Source: GCA-2720975 sp964467985 | GTDB taxonomy: Bacteria > Planctomycetota > UBA1135 > GCA-002686595 | Assembly (NCBI GenBank): GCA_964467985.1 | Contig: CAYXTP010000003.1 | Span: 186,001-250,000, forward strand | DNA length: 64,000 nt | Direction of reading: 5' to 3' | Part shown: in pieces, positions 7,661 to 16,712 of the stretch | Position numbering within the stretch: the stretch's first letter is position 1 | How the letters are laid out: each line of letters opens with the position of its first letter | Made by a program: the position numbers and the translations under genes | The notes under the pieces: model-generated | The model's database searches: none | What the model saw: only the letters and a program-made list of their open reading frames with translations | Told to the model about the DNA's origin: nothing

Positions 7661-10600
7661 ATGGAAGAGGGCCCTTCATCGACGCCGGCGGGCGAGTCTT
7701 CCGCCCCAGCCCAACCGGGCACATCGCCTTCCACGCTAGCCCGGGGCTCATCCCCCTTGGGGTTCGTCGCCACGCGGCCGGTGGCGATTTTCATGTTCTT
7801 TGTTGCCTTGGCGGTCTTCGGCATGGTGTCGCTGGCCAAGCTGCCGATGGATCTTCTGCCCGAGATCAGCTACCCGACGCTGACCGTGCGCACGGCCTTC
7901 CCTGGGGCTGCACCTGAAGATGTGGAGGACCGCTGTTCGGTACGAATCCAGGAGACCCTGGCCACGATCGGCAGTTTGGTTCGGGCCACGTCCACCAGCC
8001 GCGCCGGATTCTCGGATGTGACCCTGGAATTCGAATGGGGCACGGAGATGACCTACGCGGTGCAGGAAGTCCGCGATCGACTCGATGGCGTGCGGCTACC
8101 CGGCGCTGCCGAGCGTCCTCTGATACTGCGCTACGACCCCAATCTCGACCCCATCCTGCGCGTCGGCCTCAGCCCCAACGACGGGGTAGAGCAGAGCGAC
8201 GCGCAGTTCGTCCATCTGCGCTGGGTAGCCGAGAAGAAAATCAAGCGAGAACTGGAGGGCATCGAGGGCGTCGCCGCGGTGCAAGTGCGGGGTGGCTTGG
8301 ATGAAGAGATCCGGGTCAGTGTAGATCCCGGCAAACTCGCGGCCCACAACATTGATCTGGCAACGATCGCCACGCGCCTCAGTCAGGAGAACCTGAACGC
8401 CTCCGGTGGCCGCATTCGCGAGGGCTCCACTGAGTACCTGGTGCGCACGCTCAACGAGTTTCAGAACCTGAACGAAATCGAAGACCTCTCGATCGTGCGA
8501 AGAGGTGGGACCCAGATTCGAATCAAGGACGTTGCCAGCGTCGTGCGCACGCACGCAGAACGTGAAGTGGTCACACGCCTGGATGGGCGCGAGGCAGTAG
8601 AAATTGCAATCTACCGCGAGGCGGGCGCCAACATTGTCGATGTGACTCAGCGCGTGCAGAACGCGATTTTCGGCACGCAGACCTCACAAAAAATTGCCGC
8701 GCAGAAGCGTAAGGAAGGCAAGACGCGGACGCGCGACCTGAACTGGCAGGAAAGACAGCAGTTGAGCTTCTTGGCGTGGACCCTGGCCGATGAGGGGCAG
8801 TTGGAAGTGCTCTCGGATCAATCCAAGTTCATCGGGGCGGCCGTCAAGGATGTACGCGACGCCGCGCTCTTCGGAGCCGCGTTGGCCATCGCCGTGATGT
8901 GGGTTTTCCTGCGCCGGCTCTCGTCCACCGTCATCATCGGCTTGGCCATTCCGATTTCGGTGGTCGTGACCTTTGCGCCCATGTTCCTCTTGGACGTATC
9001 GCTGAACGTCATGTCACTCGGCGGACTGGCACTGGGCATTGGGATGTTGGTAGACAACGCCATTGTTGTGTTGGAGTCCATCACGCGCTGTCGCGATGAG
9101 GGTGATTCTCAGGCGCGCGCTGCCGTGCGCGGTGTCAGTGAAGTCGCGGGCGCCATCATTGCCTCAACCCTCACGACGGTAGCCGTGTTTGCGCCCATCG
9201 TGTTCGTGCACGGGATTAGCGGGCAGATCTTCGGAGACCAAGCCGTCACGGTGGTGTCCGCGCTACTCGTCTCCCTGCTGGTGGCGGTCCTGTTTATCCC
9301 CATGCTCTCGAGCCTGGGGCTCAATCGAGCCCTGGATTCGGCCAAGGATGCAGCCTCTGGGAAGCGAGCCGTGACCCGCCTTGAGTGGAGCGCAGCGCAG
9401 TTCATACCCAACCTATTGACCCTTGCCGGCCGGCTAGTGCTGTTCATCGTCACTTGGACCCTGCGCCTAGTTCTGCTTTTGGCGGGGGCCGTGGGAATCG
9501 TGCTTTCGGGCCTCACGTTCCTACCACGACGCGCCTTCGACTGGGGCTGGGGGGTTCTAGCCAAGAGCTATCCGCGACTTTTGCGCGGCGCATTGAGTCA
9601 GCCGTTGCTCGTGCTGGGACTGGCTGGTTTGTTGACCTTCGCTGCCTGGCGTAAGGCGGATGACCTGGGTGTAGAGCTGTTGCCTGAGATCCACCAGGGG
9701 GAATTCACGGCGCACGTCGGATTGGAAGTCGGTACGCCCATCGATGTCTCCGATCGCGTGTTCAGTGAACTGGCCAGGCAAATCGGCTCCCTCGTCGAGG
9801 TGCAGACGACAGCCCTGACCGTGGGTGTGGAGAAAGACACGCTGACGCGCGAGATTGAGGGCGACCACACGGCACGTTTGATGGTGCGTCTCACACCCGA
9901 ACACTCGGGCCTCGAAGATGAACAGAAGGTGGTCGACGCAGCGCGCCGCATGTTTGAGCTGCAACCCGAAGTGCGCAGTGTGGATATCACCCGGCCGACC
10001 CCCTTCGCGCTGGACGCCCCCATCGCCGTCGAAATTCGGGGCCACGACTTGGAGGTGCTGGGTCGGGTGGCAGATGACGTCGTCGCGCGCCTGACCAATA
10101 TTCCAGGCCTGACCGACGTGCGCAGCACTGTCCGCCCGGGGCACCCCGAAGCGCGCGTCGTGTTCGACAGGGACAAGTTGCTCGAGTACGGATTGGACCT
10201 AGGGCAGGTGGCCACCCTCGTTCGCAACCAGGTGATGGGCAGTGTCGACACGCGCTTCGTCGAAGGTGAGGAGCGCATCGATATCCGCGTTGAGGGGGAT
10301 GAATTGCTGCTCTCCAACATCGAGGACGTGCTCGACCTTGTGGTCAATCCAGCCTCCGAACGGCCTGTTCGACTGCGCTCGATTGCGCAGATCGATGAGA
10401 CGCGCGGCCCTGCTGAAATCCGCCGCATCGGCAACAGCCGGGCGGTCGTCGTCACGGCGGCCCGTTCGGGCATCGATCTGGGCGGACTCAATACCAGCAT
10501 CGAAGAGCAATTGTCCGGTCTCGACCACCCGGCCGACGTCTTGGTCGATCTGGGCGGTCAGAAGCGCGAGATGGAAGAGGGGCAACGCAGCTTGATCTTC

Positions 10601-11137
10601 GCGCTGGCGCTGGCCATTTTCCTCGTCTACGTAGTCATGGCCAGCCAGTTCGAATCGCTCTTGCAGCCCTTGATCATTCTCTTCAGCGTGCCACTTGCCG
10701 CTGTGGGAGTTGTCTTCTGGCTCGCCTTCCTCGATGTGCCCCTCTCGGTGGTCGTCTTTATTGGGCTGATCCTGTTGGCCGGCATCGTCGTCAACAACGC
10801 GATTATCCTTGTGGACCGCATCAACGCGCGGCGCGCGGCCGGAATGGAGTTGGTCGAAGCCATCGTCGAGGCCGGCGAAGCACGCCTGCGCCCGATCTTG
10901 ATGACCACGGCTACGACGGTCCTAGGCCTGTTACCTTTGACGGGCTGGCTCGCCTGGGTTCCATTATTGGGAAGCTTCGGCTCCGGAGAAGGAGCTGAAA
11001 TGCGTGCGCCCATGGCCATTACAGTGATCGCCGGACTGATCAGTTCAACGTTGTTGACGTTGGTCGTTATTCCTGTGATCTACAAGGTGATTGGCAAGCG
11101 CCAACGGCAGGGATCGACTGAGGAGGCGCTGGCCTGA
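7661..11137 (+). CDS. RND efflux permease, first of a tandem pair (HAE1/AcrB-type)
   Basis: This is a 1,158-residue inner-membrane, proton-driven efflux pump subunit. The N-terminal helix is followed by RND signatures: the MDLLPEISYPTLTV start, the TM4 motif LGIGMLVDNAIVVLE and the TM10-11 motif ILLAGIVVNNAIILVDRI. The two large periplasmic loops lie at about residues 45-380 and 690-980. TM4 keeps the first of the two AcrB aspartates; the second position is Asn, as in many homologues. An inserted stretch at about residues 580-640, between TM6 and TM7, adds one or two strongly hydrophobic segments not found in AcrB. The stop overlaps the ATG of the next permease by one base, implying translational coupling. 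A heteromeric pump like MdtBC is plausible. Confidence 0.93.
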   Translation: MEEGPSSTPAGESSAPAQPGTSPSTLARGSSPLGFVATRPVAIFMFFVALAVFGMVSLAKLPMDLLPEISYPTLTVRTAFPGAAPEDVEDRCSVRIQETLATIGSLVRATSTSRAGFSDVTLEFEWGTEMTYAVQEVRDRLDGVRLPGAAERPLILRYDPNLDPILRVGLSPNDGVEQSDAQFVHLRWVAEKKIKRELEGIEGVAAVQVRGGLDEEIRVSVDPGKLAAHNIDLATIATRLSQENLNASGGRIREGSTEYLVRTLNEFQNLNEIEDLSIVRRGGTQIRIKDVASVVRTHAEREVVTRLDGREAVEIAIYREAGANIVDVTQRVQNAIFGTQTSQKIAAQKRKEGKTRTRDLNWQERQQLSFLAWTLADEGQLEVLSDQSKFIGAAVKDVRDAALFGAALAIAVMWVFLRRLSSTVIIGLAIPISVVVTFAPMFLLDVSLNVMSLGGLALGIGMLVDNAIVVLESITRCRDEGDSQARAAVRGVSEVAGAIIASTLTTVAVFAPIVFVHGISGQIFGDQAVTVVSALLVSLLVAVLFIPMLSSLGLNRALDSAKDAASGKRAVTRLEWSAAQFIPNLLTLAGRLVLFIVTWTLRLVLLLAGAVGIVLSGLTFLPRRAFDWGWGVLAKSYPRLLRGALSQPLLVLGLAGLLTFAAWRKADDLGVELLPEIHQGEFTAHVGLEVGTPIDVSDRVFSELARQIGSLVEVQTTALTVGVEKDTLTREIEGDHTARLMVRLTPEHSGLEDEQKVVDAARRMFELQPEVRSVDITRPTPFALDAPIAVEIRGHDLEVLGRVADDVVARLTNIPGLTDVRSTVRPGHPEARVVFDRDKLLEYGLDLGQVATLVRNQVMGSVDTRFVEGEERIDIRVEGDELLLSNIEDVLDLVVNPASERPVRLRSIAQIDETRGPAEIRRIGNSRAVVVTAARSGIDLGGLNTSIEEQLSGLDHPADVLVDLGGQKREMEEGQRSLIFALALAIFLVYVVMASQFESLLQPLIILFSVPLAAVGVVFWLAFLDVPLSVVVFIGLILLAGIVVNNAIILVDRINARRAAGMELVEAIVEAGEARLRPILMTTATTVLGLLPLTGWLAWVPLLGSFGSGEGAEMRAPMAITVIAGLISSTLLTLVVIPVIYKVIGKRQRQGSTEEALA

Positions 11138-14100
11138 TGGCTACCTCACCCACTCGCGGTGTCTACGCCACGCTTGTGCGGCGTCCTGTGGCAGTTGGGG
11201 TTCTGTTCCTGACCCTCATCCTCTTGGGGGCCATCGCCTACTCGCGCATCCCCTTGCAAATGATGCCCGATGGCATCACCGGTACGCGCCTGACCGTGAT
11301 GATCTCGCATCCGGGATCTTCAGCCAGTGAGAACGAGGAGAAAGTCGCGCGGGTCATTGAGGAGCAGTTCCGAACGCTCCCCGACCTCAAGGACATCTCT
11401 TCTAGATCCGGTGAAGGCTCGATCAACATCAGCGTCTCCTTCAACGGGTCCAGCGACATGGGCCTGGTCAAGGCCGAGTTGCGTGACCGCATCGAGCGTG
11501 CACGTCCCAATCTGCCATCCACGGTCGATCGCATCTTCGTTTGGGCCAACGGAGATGGAGATCTGCCTGTCATGTTCCTGGGCCTCCTCATTTCCGAACG
11601 CACGCCGGAGATGGACTACCTGATCGAGCATGAGATTCAACGGCGCATCGAAGCCGTGGACGGGATCAGTCGTATCCAGGTCTGGGGGACTCTCGAGGAC
11701 TCCGTCCGAATCCTGCTCGATGAAGACCGCGTGCGAGCCGCCCGCCTCGACCTTGGCAACCTCGTCTCGACCCTGATGCGTGACAACTTTGCCCAACCCA
11801 TGGGTGAGATCACCGACGGCGGTCGGCGCTTCCTGCTGCGCTCGGACATGCGACTGCGCTCCTTTGAGGAAATCGCGAACTACCCCATCCGCGATGGCCT
11901 GCGCCTGAAGGACGTGGCTACGGTCGTGCGCGCCAAATCCGTGCGCGATCAACTCACACGTATCAATGGGCGCGACGCGTACTACGCGATGATCCAGAAG
12001 GAGTCGACGGCCAACATGGTCGAGGTCTCCCACGCCCTGCGGGACCTGTTCGCAGAATTCGAGGCCGACGAGGCCCTGTCGAGCAAGGTCCAGGTCAATG
12101 TCTTCTTTGACCAGGCCAAGTACATCGAAGTCTCTCTGGCTCAGCTGCGCCAAACGGCCATGTGGGGCGGCGGACTCTCGATCATCGTGCTGCTCATGTT
12201 TCTGCGTCGAGTGCGCATGACCCTGTGCGTGGCGCTGTCGATCCCCACATCCGCCCTGCTAGCCATCACGTGGGAGCACTTCACGGGCGGCTCGTTCAAC
12301 GTCCTGACCATGACCGGCTTGACCCTGGGCATCGGCATGCTCGTGGACAACTCAGTCGTGGTGATGGAGAGCATCGCGCGCCAGCGCGGCGCGGGCAAGG
12401 GACCCCTGGACGCGGCGGTCGCCGGAGTGCGAGACGTCGGCTTGGCCATCTCTCTTGCGACCCTGACCACCGTCGTTGTTTTCCTGCCCCTGATCTTCAT
12501 GGGCGAAGACCCGATGCTGCAGGTCATGCTCGGATCCATGGGCCTGCCCCTGTGCGCCTCCCTGCTGATCAGCTTGCTAGTGGCCCTGATTTTCTTGCCC
12601 GTGGTGTCGGCGCGAATCCTTGAGGACCGCGCACCCGGCGCTGAGCGCCTGGCAGCAGTCCTGGGCCGCGTCACCCAGGCGCCCGTACTCGTGCTGGCAT
12701 GGATGATCTGCGTCCCGCGCTTTCTCTTCCACGCCGGCCTGTTCGTAGCGCACTTCGGGGTGCGCGCAGCACTGCGGGTTCTCGTCCCCCTGCGCTGGCC
12801 CGCAGCCATCGGCATCCTGGTAGCGGGCTACTTTGCCTTCCAGCGGCGCGAACCGATGCAGCATCTAGCGCAGCAGTTGGCGGGACTGGGCTTGCCGGCG
12901 CGCATGGCAGGCGGACTGGCTCCCATCAACGGGGCCCTGGCAGTTCTCGCTATCACTTCCGCTTTGCTGTTGATCTTCGCCGCGCCTCATTGGGGCCGAC
13001 GCCCAAGTCGGCCACCTCGCTGGCCGGCCCGGCTACGCCCCCAAGGGCTATCCGTACTGGCCTGGATCCAGGAGGCCAACCGCGCACTTCTATCCTGGAC
13101 CCTCGAGCACCGCCTGCTGGCATCCTTGGCGGCCTTCGGTGCACTCAGCTCAATCGCCGTCCCCATGAAAAACATGAGCATGGCCGCCTTTGGGCGAGAG
13201 GAGGAAGCGAGCGAAATCGAAATCCGGTTGGATATGGAGGACAACTTCACCCTCCAAGAGGCCAGCGAAGAGTTCGCCCACTACGAGGCCATCCTCGAGC
13301 AGCGGCGTGAGGAATGGGGATATGAGAATCTGGTAGCCCGCTTTGGTCTTGGCGGCGGTAGCCTCGAAATGAAATGGGGCGAGATGCCCGACCCGGACCA
13401 CATGCAGCGCATTCGGTCGAGTCTGCGGGACGTGCTCGAGGACCGACCGGGCGTCAAACTGATCTTCTCGGGTGAGTCGAACATCGATGTGGCGTCCCGC
13501 CAATTCGTACACTTCGAGCTGCGCGGACCGGATCCCGAACAACTCGAGACGCTAGGCCTGGAGGCCGTCAAGATCCTGCGCGGCGTTGCGGGCCTGAGCG
13601 ACGTGACCACATCCCTGGAGACGGCTCCTGAGCAGGTGCGGTTGCAAATCGACCGAGAGGCCGCCGCCACCTATGGGGTGACTTCCAACGCCGCAATTCA
13701 GAGCCTGACGTGGGCCCTGCGTGGAGCCGCGCTGCCGCGCTACCAGGACACGGATCGCGAACTGCCGTTCATCATCGAGTATGACGAGACGCAAGTGGCC
13801 GGGCTGGATACGGTGCGGGACTTGAATGTATTCACGACCACAGGCGTCGTGCCCCTCTCGGCATTCAGCGAGATTGGGTTCCAACCGGGCGCGGGTCAGA
13901 TTCGCCGACGCAATGGCAAGATCACGTTTAGCATCCAGGCGCGCGTCATCAACCCGGCGCGCCAGACTGAGCTCGTGAAAGCCGGCTACGCGGCCCTGCA
14001 AGCCTTGGAGATGCCGCGCGGGTTCAGCTTCGGGCTGGATGACTCGGTCGCGGCCAGGCAGACAGAGGAGATGAATGAGCTCAGGAACGCCCTGCTGCTC

Positions 14101-14625
14101 TCGGTGGTCCTGGTCTTCTTGCTCATGGGCATCTTGTTCGAGTCCTTGCTGCTGCCCATCTCCGTTCTGACGACCATTCCATTCGCTGTGCTGGGAGCCC
14201 TGTGGACGATTTTCGCCACGGGCACGACGATGGATTCGGTCGGGTTCATTGGACTGATCATCTTGGTCGGGGTGGTCGTCAACAACGGCATTGTTCTCAT
14301 CGACAAGATCCACAAGAACCGCGGCTCCTCTGCTACCCGCGAAGCGGCCGTTCTGGCGGGCAGCGCCGCGCGCGTACGGCCGATCCTGATGACAGCACTG
14401 ACCACTGTGTTTGGCTTGCTGCCCATGGCGTTGAGCGAGGCCAGCAGCGATGGGATCGACTACCGGGCCCTGGCCACATGCGTGGCGGGTGGTTTGGTCA
14501 TCTCGACATTCTTCACCCTGTGGATTGTGCCCTTGGCCTACACGGTCATGGACGATCTGGCGCACATCCTGACGGGCGTCGTGCGCGACAGCCTGGGTTG
14601 GTCTCGCAAAGAGATGAAGCCCTAG
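11137..14625 (+). CDS. RND efflux permease, second of a tandem pair
   Basis: The 1,162-residue product is a second, clearly different RND permease. It has the same core signatures: the IPLQMMPDG start, TM4 LGIGMLVDNSVVVMES, the TM10-11 motif GLIILVGVVVNNGIVLIDKI, and two periplasmic loops. AGGAGG about ten bases before the ATG at 11137 gives it a strong ribosome-binding site. Between TM6 and TM7 (about residues 510-650) it carries an insertion with three or four extra hydrophobic segments, two of them separated by a basic, Pro-rich stretch (GRRPSRPPRWPARLRP). Together with the adaptor and the first permease it forms a three-gene operon without an outer-membrane channel gene. The substrate cannot be told from the sequence. 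Confidence 0.93.
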   Translation: MATSPTRGVYATLVRRPVAVGVLFLTLILLGAIAYSRIPLQMMPDGITGTRLTVMISHPGSSASENEEKVARVIEEQFRTLPDLKDISSRSGEGSINISVSFNGSSDMGLVKAELRDRIERARPNLPSTVDRIFVWANGDGDLPVMFLGLLISERTPEMDYLIEHEIQRRIEAVDGISRIQVWGTLEDSVRILLDEDRVRAARLDLGNLVSTLMRDNFAQPMGEITDGGRRFLLRSDMRLRSFEEIANYPIRDGLRLKDVATVVRAKSVRDQLTRINGRDAYYAMIQKESTANMVEVSHALRDLFAEFEADEALSSKVQVNVFFDQAKYIEVSLAQLRQTAMWGGGLSIIVLLMFLRRVRMTLCVALSIPTSALLAITWEHFTGGSFNVLTMTGLTLGIGMLVDNSVVVMESIARQRGAGKGPLDAAVAGVRDVGLAISLATLTTVVVFLPLIFMGEDPMLQVMLGSMGLPLCASLLISLLVALIFLPVVSARILEDRAPGAERLAAVLGRVTQAPVLVLAWMICVPRFLFHAGLFVAHFGVRAALRVLVPLRWPAAIGILVAGYFAFQRREPMQHLAQQLAGLGLPARMAGGLAPINGALAVLAITSALLLIFAAPHWGRRPSRPPRWPARLRPQGLSVLAWIQEANRALLSWTLEHRLLASLAAFGALSSIAVPMKNMSMAAFGREEEASEIEIRLDMEDNFTLQEASEEFAHYEAILEQRREEWGYENLVARFGLGGGSLEMKWGEMPDPDHMQRIRSSLRDVLEDRPGVKLIFSGESNIDVASRQFVHFELRGPDPEQLETLGLEAVKILRGVAGLSDVTTSLETAPEQVRLQIDREAAATYGVTSNAAIQSLTWALRGAALPRYQDTDRELPFIIEYDETQVAGLDTVRDLNVFTTTGVVPLSAFSEIGFQPGAGQIRRRNGKITFSIQARVINPARQTELVKAGYAALQALEMPRGFSFGLDDSVAARQTEEMNELRNALLLSVVLVFLLMGILFESLLLPISVLTTIPFAVLGALWTIFATGTTMDSVGFIGLIILVGVVVNNGIVLIDKIHKNRGSSATREAAVLAGSAARVRPILMTALTTVFGLLPMALSEASSDGIDYRALATCVAGGLVISTFFTLWIVPLAYTVMDDLAHILTGVVRDSLGWSRKEMKP

Positions 14626-14652
14626 CCAACATTCAAGAGCTCGAGGCTGCGC

Positions 14653-14693
14653 GCCGAACGGCATGCGCCTAGACTTGTCCGCGACCGTTCGGC
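14653..14693 (+). repeat. Inverted repeat between RND operon and ribH
   Basis: GCCGAACGG at 14653-14661 and CCGTTCGGC at 14685-14693 are perfect 9-base inverted repeats with a 23-base loop, followed by a pyrimidine-rich tail. A weak terminator for the efflux operon or an operator for ribH are both possible. There is no FMN riboswitch-like conservation in this short gap. Confidence 0.35.
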
Positions 14694-14736
14694 TCCTTCC
14701 TATCTCCACCTCTCCAACACCGGTCTGACCCGGCCC

Positions 14737-15273
14737 ATGGCACGTAACCCCTCGAGCCCCCACCGATCCGACTGCGCGCCGCTGCAGGCGGGCACACGCT
14801 TGGCCGTGGTCGTTTCCGAGTTCCACGCGGAGCTGACATCAGCCATGCTCGAGAGTGCACGCGGTGTTTGGAACCGGGCTGGATTGCCCGAAGAGGACCT
14901 CGAGGTGGCGCGCGTTCCGGGAGCCTTTGAGTTGCCCCTGGTCGCCCGGCGCTTCGCCCAACGAGCAGACATCCATGCCGTGGTCTGCCTCGGGCTCGTA
15001 CTCAAGGGTGAAACCACCCACGACCAGTGGGTGGCCCATGCAGCGACGGAAGGCATCCTTGAGGTCAGTCTCAAGACAGACACTCCCGTGCTGTTCGGCG
15101 TGCTGACCTGCGACAGTCTGGACCAGGCGCGAGCCCGCGCTCTGCCCGTATCCCAAGGTGGAGTTCACGACAAGGGCGCCGAGCTGGCTCAGGCAGCCCT
15201 GCAAACGCTGGCCGCACTGAAGTTGGCGGATGGGACCTCCGGCACGGCGTCCCCCAATCAGGAGCAAGCGTGA
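14737..15273 (+). CDS. ribH: 6,7-dimethyl-8-ribityllumazine synthase (RibH)
   Basis: Lumazine synthase condenses 5-amino-6-ribitylamino-uracil with dihydroxybutanone phosphate in the penultimate step of riboflavin synthesis. The 178-residue product carries the family motifs: VSEFHAELT for the substrate-binding Phe, RVPGAFELPL, GLVLKGETTHDQWV containing the catalytic His, and FGVLTCDSLDQA. A GVHDKGAELA phrase sits near the C-terminus. The stretch before residue 20 and the tail after residue 165 are not conserved. It overlaps nusB by four bases (GTGA), and ribH-nusB adjacency is common across bacteria. No other riboflavin gene is present. Confidence 0.93.
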   Translation: MARNPSSPHRSDCAPLQAGTRLAVVVSEFHAELTSAMLESARGVWNRAGLPEEDLEVARVPGAFELPLVARRFAQRADIHAVVCLGLVLKGETTHDQWVAHAATEGILEVSLKTDTPVLFGVLTCDSLDQARARALPVSQGGVHDKGAELAQAALQTLAALKLADGTSGTASPNQEQA

Positions 15274-15752
15274 AGAGTCGCACACGAGCGCGGCAGCTGG
15301 CGCTGCAGTTCCTGTACCAAGTGGACCTTCTGGGATCGGAAAAGCTCGAGGACTTGGTGGGTTTCCTGCAACAGGAAGAGAAGGCCGGTGAGGCGCGAAC
15401 CTACGCCCGCATGCTCGTCGAGGGCACCTTGGAGGCCCGCGAGAGTCTCGATGCCACGATCCAATCGGTGGCTCAGAACTGGGAGATCTCGCGCATGGCC
15501 GTCATCGACCGCAATGTGCTGAGGCTGTCCACCTTCGAGTTGCTGTTGTGCGATGACATTCCGCCCAACGTGGCGATCAACGAAGCCATCGAATTGGGCA
15601 AACGCTTTTCGACGGCTCAGTCGGGAGCCTTCATCAACGGCATCCTCGACAAGATCAAGAACCAGACCGAGGGCACCGACGCCGAGAATTCTGAAGCCGA
15701 AGAAACGCAGCCCGAGTGCAGCGCGGAATCCGAGGAATCGGAGACGCTGTGA
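15270..15752 (+). CDS. nusB: Transcription antitermination factor NusB
   Basis: NusB binds boxA RNA with NusE (S10) and supports antitermination on rRNA operons. The 160-residue product begins at a GTG overlapping the ribH stop. It shows the characteristic start RTRARQLALQFLYQVDL, the middle motif ISRMAVIDRNVLRLSTFELL and the C-terminal PNVAINEAIELGKRFSTAQSGAFINGILD. A Glu-rich tail of about 30 residues extends beyond the usual end. It overlaps ftsY by four bases (GTGA), so ribH, nusB and ftsY are translationally coupled. Confidence 0.95.
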   Translation: MKSRTRARQLALQFLYQVDLLGSEKLEDLVGFLQQEEKAGEARTYARMLVEGTLEARESLDATIQSVAQNWEISRMAVIDRNVLRLSTFELLLCDDIPPNVAINEAIELGKRFSTAQSGAFINGILDKIKNQTEGTDAENSEAEETQPECSAESEESETL

Positions 15753-16684
15753 GCCTCTTCCAGCGTCTAGCCCAACGCTTGACCCGCACGCGCGGGGCAC
15801 TGGCCGACGGCCTCTCGTCCTTGTTTCGAGGAGGGCGGCCCATTGACGAGCAGCTGCTGGGTGAACTCGAACGCCTGCTCTACACGGCAGACCTGGGCCC
15901 CACCGCCGCCGTCGTCACAGCCGAACTGAAGCGCTTGCACGCGCGTGGTGAACTACGCGGCGAAGAGGATGTGCGCAGTGCGTTGCACTCCATGCTCCTG
16001 GAGCGGCTGGACCAAGATGGTGGGGAGGTCGACCTCGACACCCACGCACCCACGGTCATCCTGGTGGTAGGCGTCAATGGTTCGGGTAAGACGACCAGCA
16101 TCGCCAAGCTTGCCCATCGCTTCCAGGAACAGGGAAAGACTGTTCTGCTCGGCGCTGCCGACACCTACCGCGCCGCGGCCGCTGACCAATTGGAGATTTG
16201 GGCCGAACGCAACGGAGCTCAGATCGTGCGTCAGCACACAGATCGCGCTGACCCCGCGGCCGTGGCATTTGACGCCGTCAGCGCTGGGATCGCCCGCCAG
16301 GTGGACGTGGTGTTGATCGACACGGCAGGTCGCCTGCACACCCAGAAGAACCTGATGGAGGAACTCGGCAAGGTACGTCGGGTGATCGACAAGTGCTTGC
16401 CTGGGGCCCCCCATCACACCTGGTTGGTACTCGATGGAACCAACGGCCAGAACGCGATCCAACAGGCCAAGTACTTCACGGACACCGTTGATGTGACGGG
16501 CTTGATTGTCGCAAAAATGGATGGGACCGCACGCGGGGGCGCCCTGTTCGGAATCAAGGAAGCCCTGGGTCTGCCCGTGCGCTACATCGGTACTGGCGAA
16601 CAGTTGGGTCTGCTCGAGGTCTTCGAGCCCGAGGCATTCGTGAACGCCATCGTGAGTTCAGGGCAGGAAACCCCCAGCAACTGA
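15749..16684 (+). CDS. ftsY: Signal recognition particle receptor FtsY
   Basis: FtsY is the SRP receptor GTPase that delivers ribosome-nascent chains to the Sec translocon. The 311-residue product contains the NG domains: the P-loop GVNGSGKTTS, DTYRAAAADQLEIWA, the G3 motif DTAGRLHTQKNL and AKMDGTARGGALFGI. In the G4 position Ala replaces the usual Thr before KMD. A short N-terminal helix replaces the long acidic A domain of E. coli FtsY. The GTG at 15749 is chosen because it overlaps the nusB stop; an in-frame upstream codon at 15716 would lie inside nusB. Confidence 0.94.
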   Translation: MSLFQRLAQRLTRTRGALADGLSSLFRGGRPIDEQLLGELERLLYTADLGPTAAVVTAELKRLHARGELRGEEDVRSALHSMLLERLDQDGGEVDLDTHAPTVILVVGVNGSGKTTSIAKLAHRFQEQGKTVLLGAADTYRAAAADQLEIWAERNGAQIVRQHTDRADPAAVAFDAVSAGIARQVDVVLIDTAGRLHTQKNLMEELGKVRRVIDKCLPGAPHHTWLVLDGTNGQNAIQQAKYFTDTVDVTGLIVAKMDGTARGGALFGIKEALGLPVRYIGTGEQLGLLEVFEPEAFVNAIVSSGQETPSN

Positions 16685-16712
16685 TCCGACCCGACGCCCA
16701 CCCAGCCCACCT

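Noticed and set aside
13552..14826. A 424-codon minus-strand frame
   Set aside because: Antisense to the second RND permease and ribH; no motif, start signal or operon partner.
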